Assembly: GCA_947378615.1 (NCBI GenBank)
Contig: CANCKV010000101.1
Coordinates: 1-8,885, forward strand
Reading direction: 5' to 3'
Source: Chitinophagaceae bacterium
GTDB lineage: Bacteria; Bacteroidota; Bacteroidia; Chitinophagales; Chitinophagaceae
Length of the DNA: 8,885 bases
Position numbers and translations under genes: made by a program. Below the pieces are notes generated by a model. It saw only the letters and a program-made list of their open reading frames with translations, was not told where the DNA came from and searched no databases. Shown here piece by piece: positions 1 through 5,451 of this stretch (within the stretch, counting starts at the first letter, position 1; the number at the start of each line of letters is the position of its first letter).

Positions 1-583
1 CACCTTTGATTTCTTTTAGAAACAAAATAAGAATCAAGCCAAACAAAAAGCGATATGAAAAGATTATTTGCAACTTATTTACTCACCACAGCAACCCGAA
101 ACAGTAGCTATCAAACTTCTGTTTTGATTACACAGTTGCAAAAAGACGGTTAATACCCATTTTACCCTCATTTTCGTAGTTACGTCAGTTTTGGACGAAT
201 AGTAGCATGTTTTGGGCGAAGTTAAGAAAGCTTTGGGCTTAATTTCAGATAGTCTGAATGTACTTATGACTCGTTCGCCTAGCCTACATTGGTTTAATCT
301 TAATTAGTTCTAAGGTAAACGTAATTACAAGAGGGTGGACGATGCGCCATAATGGATTGTTCTTACCTGCAGATATAACCAATTTAATTAAAAGTGGATA
401 AGATGTAATTCCATCTTGATTCTTCTTAGTTATGGTTAACAAGGATGAGGGTGCGATTGAATTGGTCATCATTTCAAATATTAAGGAATTAAATACATGT
501 AAATTATGCTTACTTAGCAATGAACAAAACAAAGAGTCATTTAATCAACGTTTAAATTCTTTTTACAAATAATAAATAAAATT
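1..583. other. Region without a convincing intact gene; possible degenerate coding remnants
   Basis: No open frame here is long or typical enough to call. An ATG at 55 opens a 32-codon frame that ends at 151-153. From 209 the plus strand reads as a plausible amphipathic stretch (VLGEVKKALGLISDSLNVLM), but two stop codons (200-205) lie directly in front of it and there is no start. In another plus frame, 270-572 is open except for TAA and TGA codons near 381 and 396. The part after these stops has an ATG at 432 and runs 46 codons to a stop at 570-572, 11 bases before the next gene. An antisense frame (284-532, -) is also open. This pattern fits a decayed gene or chance openness in AT-rich DNA; I cannot decide between them and recognise no family. 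A 21-bp-spaced motif at 188-241 is listed separately. Confidence 0.4.
188..241 (+). repeat. Three degenerate 12-bp motifs at exact 21-bp spacing
   Basis: GTTTTGGACGAA (188-199), GTTTTGGGCGAA (209-220) and GCTTTGGGCTTA (230-241) start exactly 21 bp apart. Copies 1 and 2 match at 11 of 12 bases; copy 3 matches copy 2 at 9 of 12. The sequence between the motifs is not conserved. The spacing equals two helical turns, which would suit a repeated protein-binding site. It also equals seven codons, which would suit a remnant of a heptad-type coding repeat. With only three short copies, chance is not excluded. Confidence 0.35.
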
Positions 584-1252
584 ATGAAAGATAACAAACC
601 ACAAAAATTAACAACAGATGAAGCGAATAATGCTCACTTCATTCTTCTAGTGGCTTACATATTACTTGCCGCTAATCAATTGCGATTTAAGACCCCCGCT
701 GCGATTATTGATTCTATAACTGACCATTTTGGGCAATGGGGTCCTAATTGGCTGAAATTTGAGAATATTGATTTACGTACACATGCAGTCATTCAATTGA
801 AAAATGACTTGATTGTTTTAATTTATGCAGATATTGATGCTGTGTTTGGAGCTATTAATGAAACCATTTTAACTGCAGAGGACAAGGCGGCTTTCTTGAT
901 TTATGAAAAAAAGGTAAGAAGTAATGCTGTGGTATCTGAAATTGCTCCGGGATTGACTTTTGATACAATTGGGCATCTATGGGCAGATGTTAATTTTGTC
1001 AATACTGCCACTCCAACTAGCAAGTCTGCACCGGAAAATAATTTTGTTTATTATGAAACTTACATGGGGTTGCCGGACATGAAAGAAACTGAAATACCAT
1101 TTGCAAACGGTAATGCGATAGGTGGTCATCGACATCATTTTGTTTTCACCGCTGCCGAAGTCGGAAAAACCATGTATGTGCGTTGTTATTATCAAATTGC
1201 AAATGGTAGTCGTAGCCCTTCAAGTGCAATTATTAGTTTTCCGATTATCTAA
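584..1252 (+). CDS. Hypothetical protein, helical N-terminus plus Ig/fibronectin-like C-terminus
   Basis: I do not recognise a named family. The 222-residue product has no signal peptide or lipobox, so cytoplasmic location or export by an unseen route are both open. Residues 10-115 look mostly helical, with a hydrophobic patch at 19-30 (FILLVAYILLAA) that is too short and too early in a polar context to be a confident membrane span. Residues 115-145 are a linker. Residues 152-222 look beta-rich, with the pattern GKTMYVRCYYQIANGSRSP followed by SSAIISFPI, which resembles the last strands of an Ig or FN3-type domain. A short His-rich segment, GGHRHHF, lies at 180-186. The ATG at 584 is in an AU-rich leader typical of Bacteroidota. 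The gene stands alone, with the next plus-strand gene about 300 bp downstream. Full-length coding is convincing; the function is unknown. Confidence 0.8.
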   Translation: MKDNKPQKLTTDEANNAHFILLVAYILLAANQLRFKTPAAIIDSITDHFGQWGPNWLKFENIDLRTHAVIQLKNDLIVLIYADIDAVFGAINETILTAEDKAAFLIYEKKVRSNAVVSEIAPGLTFDTIGHLWADVNFVNTATPTSKSAPENNFVYYETYMGLPDMKETEIPFANGNAIGGHRHHFVFTAAEVGKTMYVRCYYQIANGSRSPSSAIISFPII

Positions 1253-1261
1253 AACACAAAT

Positions 1262-1310
1262 ATGAATTATGAAATATGAGTGATGAGTTATGAGTGATGA
1301 AATATGATGT
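1262..1310 (+). repeat. Heptanucleotide tandem repeat block (ATGARTN units)
   Basis: Seven consecutive 7-bp units fill this stretch in perfect phase, all beginning ATGA. The first six fit ATGARNN (ATGAGTG twice, ATGAGTT, ATGAAAT twice, ATGAATT) and the last decays to ATGATGT. A second heptamer, AAAATTC, is duplicated at 1327-1340. This resembles the short tandemly repeated heptamers known from cyanobacteria and seen in intergenic DNA of other bacteria. The block contains stops in reading frames and lies wholly between genes. Confidence 0.75.
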
Positions 1311-1367
1311 AAATAAATTGAACTTAAAAATTCAAAATTCAAAAATCATCACTCATCGCTCATCACT
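1279..1367. repeat. Long inverted repeat with 22-bp arms, possible terminator
   Basis: The left arm (1279-1300) and right arm (1346-1367) are complementary at 20 of 22 positions. In RNA one of the two mismatches becomes a G-U wobble. The intervening 45 bases include the AAAATTC duplication. The arms are made from the ATGAGTG-type heptamers on the left and their complements on the right, so the dyad is built out of the tandem repeat. The right arm is followed by a T-rich run (ATTTTTC, then CTCTTTTTCTTTTT). The structure could therefore end transcription from the upstream gene, although the loop is larger than in classical intrinsic terminators. Confidence 0.6.
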
Positions 1368-1553
1368 ATTTTTCAACCTCTTTTTCTTTTTATGACTCTC
1401 CATTGAATCGACTCTGCTGTATTCTTTTCACAATTTTTGCAGAATCTAGAATTTTAAACATGAAATTCCCTGTCTCTATTTTAGAGATTTTGCAATATGG
1501 TCATATTTACTTTTATTAATAGTGAGTATATTGCACAACTTTAATCTTATTTA

Positions 1554-3497
1554 ATGCAAGCACTACTAAAAAAAGAATTTCCGCAATTTATTAATAAAAT
1601 AGTTTTTGTTCTTTGTTGCCTATTCATTTATCCACTCGAAATCATAAAGAAGGCTTCTGCGGGTTTAGATTCTTCTTGGGAAGTCAGTATTAATCTTGCT
1701 TTAAAAAATAAATTTATTTGGGGGAAAGATTTTGTTTTTAGCTATGGCCCTTTAGGCTATTTGGCTACAGGACTTGGCGAAAATGTAAATAATATGCCCA
1801 TTTATTTATTTAGATTGGGAATGTATTTTAACCTCTGTTTAATTTTTTATAAAATTTTACAAACATTTAAAGTATTCACAGTAGCAAACATGATTGCTAT
1901 TTTTCTTTTTGTGGTTACTATTCACAACTATATTTATTGTGAAGCAAGTACATATCTTTTAATGTCTTGCATTTTTTGGTTGTGCTATTCTATCAAATAT
2001 GACCATTTAATTGCTGCAATATTTGCAATTGGCATCTCCATTCTAATGTTTTTCGTTAAGATGGATACGGGAATCATCGTAAATGCTTTCACGATTTTGT
2101 TTTTTTTATTTCAAAGTTACTATAGTGTCCATAAAAAGCTATATCCAATTCTTTGGATTGGTAATTATACATTACTCCTTCTTTTTGCATACTTATTGCA
2201 CATAAATTTATTTGACTATTTATTGGCAAATATCCATGTAATCAATTCTTACAACGATGCAATGTATCTTCCAAACACCAATTTTTCGATTATTCTTTTT
2301 TCAATTGTGCTACTTTTCTTTTTATGTTTATTGATTCAGAATTATACTCAAATAGTCAAAACTCCATACAAAATAATTATTACATTATACTTAATGATGT
2401 TTTTGTTTGTCTTGTTTAAACATGGCTTTGTAAGGCATTATGGTTTCACTTTTTTTTATCCCCCCTTATCATTAGCGATTGTGTTTTTATTTGCTTATTT
2501 CATACATCCAGAGAAAGTCTTTTTTTCTAATGCATTGATAGTTACTGTAATTCCTGTATCCTTTGTTTTGATGACAATTCATAATATAGAAGATATTAAT
2601 AAGAATGATGGCAAACTATTTACCATCAAATTAAATGTTCTTAACGCAGTTAGTCGATTGATACTGCATAAAAATTACGTACCTCCCATTTCAAAGTTGA
2701 ATGGGGTAGATGCTTATTCCATTCCCTATATTTTGCCAATTAGGATAAAAAATGAAATTGGGAATGGGTCTGTTGATATTATTCCACACCTTGTATCAAC
2801 TATTTATTTTAATAAATTGAACTATAATCCCCGCCCCGGCATTCAAACTTATGCCAATTATGATGGATTTCTTGATAGCCTCGGCAGTGCAAAATACTTA
2901 TCATCAACGGCTCCTGATTATATAATTTATTGTGCTGAAAACAATGGTTTTAATGCTGCAATAGATAATAGATATCCTTTTTTTGACGAGCCAAAAACTA
3001 AGATATCAATGCTACAAAATTATTCAGTAGTTGATTCTTTTGATAACCAACTTTTATTAAAACGTAGAAATAAGGTGAATGGAATTTCTATTAGTAATAG
3101 CATTAATAGTGAAAGCAAATTTTGCGATTCAATTGATATTCCTTCATCGAATGAATTACAGGTTACTATTGTGAAAACACAGTACTCATTATTAGGCAAA
3201 TTGGTCCGATTTCTTTATCAACCCCCTTCGCTAAATGTTACTGTTACACTAAATGACGGCAAACAATTTACTTACAAGGCAATCAAGCCTACTATTGAAG
3301 AAGGAGTCATTGTAAATAGGCTCATTGTAACTAATAAAGATGCAAAGAATTTGTTTGATGGCAATCTATCTAAAATAGCCAAAATCTCAAAGATTTGTTT
3401 TTGGGGGGATAAGTGGGGTTTTAATTCTAAAATAAATTTGACAACCAAATATATTTCTTGCAAAGAAGTAGTTCTAGATGACAAAAGAAAGTCTTGA
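1554..3497 (+). CDS. Multi-pass membrane protein of GT-C glycosyltransferase type
   Basis: The 647-residue product has about ten hydrophobic spans in residues 11-345, including 12-31, 83-102, 108-128, 131-147, 152-170, 172-190, 196-216, 245-261, 272-289 and 326-342. A soluble, probably periplasmic C-terminal part follows (350-647). The first loop carries LDSSW (38-42) and DFVFSYGPLGYL (59-70). This is the acidic D...SW / F.YGPL signature of a large group of GT-C-fold proteins that use lipid-linked sugars; Asp39 and Asp59 are candidate catalytic acids. HGFVRH (290-295) is a second conserved loop. The C-terminal part contains NYNPRPGIQTYA (423-434) and DNRYPFFDEP (471-480). Substrate and acceptor are not predictable; roles in cell-surface glycan or glycoprotein synthesis fit the fold. 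No glycan genes flank it. A bidirectional terminator follows. The ATG at 1554 places the first span right at the N-terminus, as expected. Confidence 0.7.
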   Translation: MQALLKKEFPQFINKIVFVLCCLFIYPLEIIKKASAGLDSSWEVSINLALKNKFIWGKDFVFSYGPLGYLATGLGENVNNMPIYLFRLGMYFNLCLIFYKILQTFKVFTVANMIAIFLFVVTIHNYIYCEASTYLLMSCIFWLCYSIKYDHLIAAIFAIGISILMFFVKMDTGIIVNAFTILFFLFQSYYSVHKKLYPILWIGNYTLLLLFAYLLHINLFDYLLANIHVINSYNDAMYLPNTNFSIILFSIVLLFFLCLLIQNYTQIVKTPYKIIITLYLMMFLFVLFKHGFVRHYGFTFFYPPLSLAIVFLFAYFIHPEKVFFSNALIVTVIPVSFVLMTIHNIEDINKNDGKLFTIKLNVLNAVSRLILHKNYVPPISKLNGVDAYSIPYILPIRIKNEIGNGSVDIIPHLVSTIYFNKLNYNPRPGIQTYANYDGFLDSLGSAKYLSSTAPDYIIYCAENNGFNAAIDNRYPFFDEPKTKISMLQNYSVVDSFDNQLLLKRRNKVNGISISNSINSESKFCDSIDIPSSNELQVTIVKTQYSLLGKLVRFLYQPPSLNVTVTLNDGKQFTYKAIKPTIEEGVIVNRLIVTNKDAKNLFDGNLSKIAKISKICFWGDKWGFNSKINLTTKYISCKEVVLDDKRKS

Positions 3498-3544
3498 ATT
3501 AATAAAAAGCTTTCCTGATTTTCAGACTAAACCTTTATAAAATA

Positions 3545-3582
3545 AAAGATGCCATTAAGCATTAAATCTTAATAGCATCTTT
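3545..3582. terminator. Bidirectional intrinsic terminator between convergent genes
   Basis: AAAGATGCCATTAAG (3545-3559) pairs with CTTAATAGCATCTTT (3568-3582) around an 8-base loop, with a single internal mismatch (3553/3574). On the plus strand it is followed by a T-rich stretch (3583-3599). On the minus strand the sequence past the stem reads TTATTTTA. It lies between the stops of the membrane-protein gene (3497) and the convergent arginase-like gene (3611), and so can serve both. Confidence 0.85.
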
Positions 3583-3610
3583 CATTTTGATTAATTTTTC
3601 ACTTTTCAGA

Positions 3611-4687
3611 TTAATATCCTTGTTGCAAGGCTTTCACAAAGTCTGATACTAAATAGCTGACTAATACTGCTGTTGAATCTTCATTTTTGTTGACAGGTAA
3701 ATCCACATCTCCTTCACTAATATGCAAATAAGCCGGTTGACTATCAATTGCAGCAAAATAAAGATACTGCCTTGCCTGATTAACAGAAATACCTGTAGGC
3801 GAAGTGCTATTAGTAACCATATTTTCAATACTTCCTAAGTCTAATTCAATCCCACATAATGTATCAATTGTAAACTCAGTGGCATGATCAATCGCTTCTA
3901 AAAAAGTTCTTTTTTCATGGAGAAATATATCCTCAAATGTGATGCAATCAATAAATGGATTATTTACCATGTCTAGCCATACATTCTGTTGAATTTTGCA
4001 TTCATGCAAACCTACCACACAATATTTTTCCAAATACCCATCCTCTTCGGCATAACGAAACGCATTCCCATTATGTCGGCCCTCAAGTGGCCTGTAATCA
4101 GAACAAGAATCTACATTGATGGCATTTATTTGTGCAAAAGGAATTGCACCACTCTTAAACCATCCTTTTGCAGCCCCTTTTATACAGGGATAAGCATTGT
4201 TTTGCCCCCCTCCAATAACAATCGGAAGCTTTTTGTTTTGAGTAATCATATGTATCAATTGCTCAACCTCAGCGTCTATGAGATTTACTGCATGACGATA
4301 GGCATCAACTTTTTCATCAAAAGTCTGTGCCGACTGTTCAATAATGTAGGATACATCATTAAAATCAAAATGCCCTAGCAACATCAATTCATCCCCACCT
4401 AGGAAGTCATTACTTTGGGTATTTAGAAATGAACGTAAAAATGGCGACCAAATTCCAGTAGGATTACCCTCTCCTAGATTTCCCTTTAATCCAATGTTCT
4501 CTGTAATTCCAATTAAGACGTATAACGCATTAGAGTTTTGTAAAGATTCCTCTATTTTTTTAGGGTCTTTAAGAACCTGAACACGTTCTCCTAACTTAGT
4601 TTCAAACCGACGAATTGTAGTGTGGGCAAGCACATCTTGTTTTGTATAGACTTTCAAATGTCTCATAACCTTATTTTTTTCGGACAT
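3611..4687 (-). CDS. Arginase-superfamily, formimidoylglutamase-like protein with altered metal site
   Basis: The 358-residue protein has the Bacteroidota formimidoylglutamase/arginase layout throughout: GNLGEG (69-74), FLNTQSNDFL (87-96), LGHFDF (104-109), PIVIGGGQNNAYP (155-167), NVDSCSDYRPLEGRHNGN (191-208), VVGLHE (224-229), FEDIF (251-255), GIELDLGSIENM (279-290), and the C-terminal NQARQYLYFAA and YLHISEG blocks. Active relatives open ureohydrolase-type substrates (N-formimidoyl-glutamate, arginine) with a two-Mn centre whose ligands lie in GGGH, DAHxD and DxD. Here these read GGGQ (Gln162), DSCSD (Cys195 for His) and LDLG (Gly285 for Asp). Asp193, Asp197 and Asp283 remain. The frame is intact, so decay is not advanced. 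Normal hydrolase activity is doubtful; a pseudoenzyme or different-metal role is inferred. No other histidine-degradation gene is present. The start could also be Met8. I withhold the symbol hutG because activity is uncertain. Confidence 0.85.
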   Translation of the reverse strand: MSEKNKVMRHLKVYTKQDVLAHTTIRRFETKLGERVQVLKDPKKIEESLQNSNALYVLIGITENIGLKGNLGEGNPTGIWSPFLRSFLNTQSNDFLGGDELMLLGHFDFNDVSYIIEQSAQTFDEKVDAYRHAVNLIDAEVEQLIHMITQNKKLPIVIGGGQNNAYPCIKGAAKGWFKSGAIPFAQINAINVDSCSDYRPLEGRHNGNAFRYAEEDGYLEKYCVVGLHECKIQQNVWLDMVNNPFIDCITFEDIFLHEKRTFLEAIDHATEFTIDTLCGIELDLGSIENMVTNSTSPTGISVNQARQYLYFAAIDSQPAYLHISEGDVDLPVNKNEDSTAVLVSYLVSDFVKALQQGY

Positions 4688-4762
4688 GAAGGTAATAGTT
4701 ATCTATATATCATAAAATTATTTTCTTTGACAAAAAACCCTTATAGAGAATGAAAACCTTGT

Positions 4763-4785
4763 TTTGACTAATAATTTATGTCAAA
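4763..4785. promoter_or_regulatory. Inverted repeat TTTGAC-N11-GTCAAA in a divergent promoter region
   Basis: TTTGAC (4763-4768) and GTCAAA (4780-4785) form a perfect 6-bp dyad with an 11-bp AT-only spacer. A further copy of the half-site, TTTGACA, lies at 4726-4732. The site sits in the roughly 240-bp gap between the divergently transcribed arginase-like gene (starts 4687, -) and the phosphoesterase gene (4925, +), where an operator would be placed. Short arms make this weak evidence; no regulator is suggested by the sequence. Confidence 0.25.
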
Positions 4786-4883
4786 TACAGACAGAAAACT
4801 AAGCGCTTTGATAAAAGTTTTTCCTAAACACACTTTGAAATTATATTATTAAAATTAGCATCAACAATGAATACTTTCAAAGC

Positions 4884-4891
4884 TATATTTG
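4884..4891 (+). promoter_or_regulatory. Candidate Bacteroidota -7 promoter element
   Basis: TATATTTG at 4884-4891 is a full match to the Bacteroidota -7 consensus TAnnTTTG. A transcript starting some 7 bases later would have a leader of about 27 bases to the ATG at 4925. No clear TTG-type -33 box is found at the expected distance, so the call rests on the -7 element and its position. Confidence 0.4.
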
Positions 4892-4924
4892 ACACTACCT
4901 ATTTTCTTATCTTATTTTAAAATA

Positions 4925-5422
4925 ATGACTCAAATTGGCATAATATCAGACACACACAGTTATTTGGATGAAAATGTTTTTAAACACTTTGCATCATGTG
5001 ATGAAATTTGGCATATCGGTGATTTTGGAAATAAAGAAGTCGCAGAAAAGCTGAAGGAATTTAAACCATTAAAAGGTGTTTATGGCAATATTGACGAAGC
5101 TGATATTAGAGAAGAATTTCCTTTAATCATGTCTTTCCGTTGTGAGGAAGTACAGGTATTAATGACACATATAGGAGGGTATCCTCCCAAATATAATGCA
5201 GCAAGTAAGCCTTTGATAAGACAAAACAAGCCACAATTGTTTTTGAGTGGTCATTCACATATCCTAAAAGTAATGTATGATGATATTTTTAATTGTTTGC
5301 ATATCAATCCGGGTGCAGCAGGAAAACATGGATGGCATGCCGTTAGAACATTGGTCAGAATTAAAATTGATGGCAGCATCATCAAAAATTGCGAAGTAAT
5401 TGAATTAGGAAGCAGGGGTTAA
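4925..5422 (+). CDS. YfcE/MJ0936-family metallophosphoesterase
   Basis: A 165-residue calcineurin-like phosphoesterase of the small YfcE/MJ0936 type, a cytoplasmic two-metal phosphodiesterase family whose physiological substrate is usually unknown. All metal-binding blocks are present: ISDTHSY (Asp9, His11), HIGDFGN (Asp33), YGNID (Asn55, Asp57), THIGGYP (His82) and LSGHSH (His110, His112). NPGAAGKHG follows in the usual place. Length matches the family (about 155-170). The frame can be extended to a TTG at 4889, but that would put 12 non-conserved residues (MTLPIFLSYFKI) ahead of the first beta strand. The TTG also lies inside the candidate -7 element, so ATG 4925 is the better start. It is transcribed divergently from the arginase-like gene and converges on the MBL-rhodanese gene. 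Family assignment is secure; substrate is not known. Confidence 0.92.
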   Translation: MTQIGIISDTHSYLDENVFKHFASCDEIWHIGDFGNKEVAEKLKEFKPLKGVYGNIDEADIREEFPLIMSFRCEEVQVLMTHIGGYPPKYNAASKPLIRQNKPQLFLSGHSHILKVMYDDIFNCLHINPGAAGKHGWHAVRTLVRIKIDGSIIKNCEVIELGSRG

Positions 5423-5438
5423 CCACCACTTCCCAATT
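5403..5438. terminator. Possible terminator hairpin at convergent gene ends
   Basis: AATTAGGAAG (5403-5412) pairs with CTTCCCAATT (5429-5438) with one mismatch, and the 16-base loop contains the self-complementary GGTTAACC. The stop codon of the phosphoesterase gene lies in the loop. The opposing gene ends at 5452. The downstream T-run is poor on both strands, so efficiency is uncertain. Confidence 0.35.
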
Positions 5439-5451
5439 ACTGTTTCATTAG

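Larger units (their letters stand above)
1253..1553. other. Intergenic region carrying the repeat element
   Basis: About 300 bp separate the hypothetical gene from the membrane-protein gene. The first third is the heptamer/inverted-repeat element. The remainder (1380-1553) is AT-rich and shows no coding potential. TACTTTTA at 1508-1515 is a 7-of-8 match to TAnnTTTG, but the nearest upstream TTTG (1489-1492) is only 15 bp away, shorter than the usual spacing, so I do not call it a promoter. Confidence 0.6.

Noticed and set aside
284..532. Minus-strand open frame of 82 codons in the gene-poor left end
   Set aside because: No recognisable motif, and composition fits chance openness in AT-rich DNA. 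It overlaps the equally ambiguous plus-strand fragments, so neither strand can be preferred.
977..1195. Minus-strand open frame of 72 codons
   Set aside because: A shadow of the 222-residue gene with no independent support.
1262..1367. CRISPR-like array
   Set aside because: The units are 7 bp without spacers, and the second half is an inverted, not direct, copy. No cas genes are present.
3272..3484. Minus-strand open frame of 70 codons
   Set aside because: Antisense to the end of the membrane-protein gene; no motif or start context.
3989..4378. Plus-strand open frame of 129 codons inside the arginase-like gene
   Set aside because: It lies entirely antisense to a well-conserved protein family, shows no domain, and has no plausible leader or context.
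3611..4687. Straight annotation as active HutG in a histidine-degradation operon
   Set aside because: Three expected metal ligands are changed and no other hut gene is in the window, so the symbol and activity are not supported.
4867..4920. 17-codon upstream frame starting at ATG 4867
   Set aside because: It runs across the candidate -7 element, so it would lie mostly outside the transcript, and it encodes no recognisable leader peptide.
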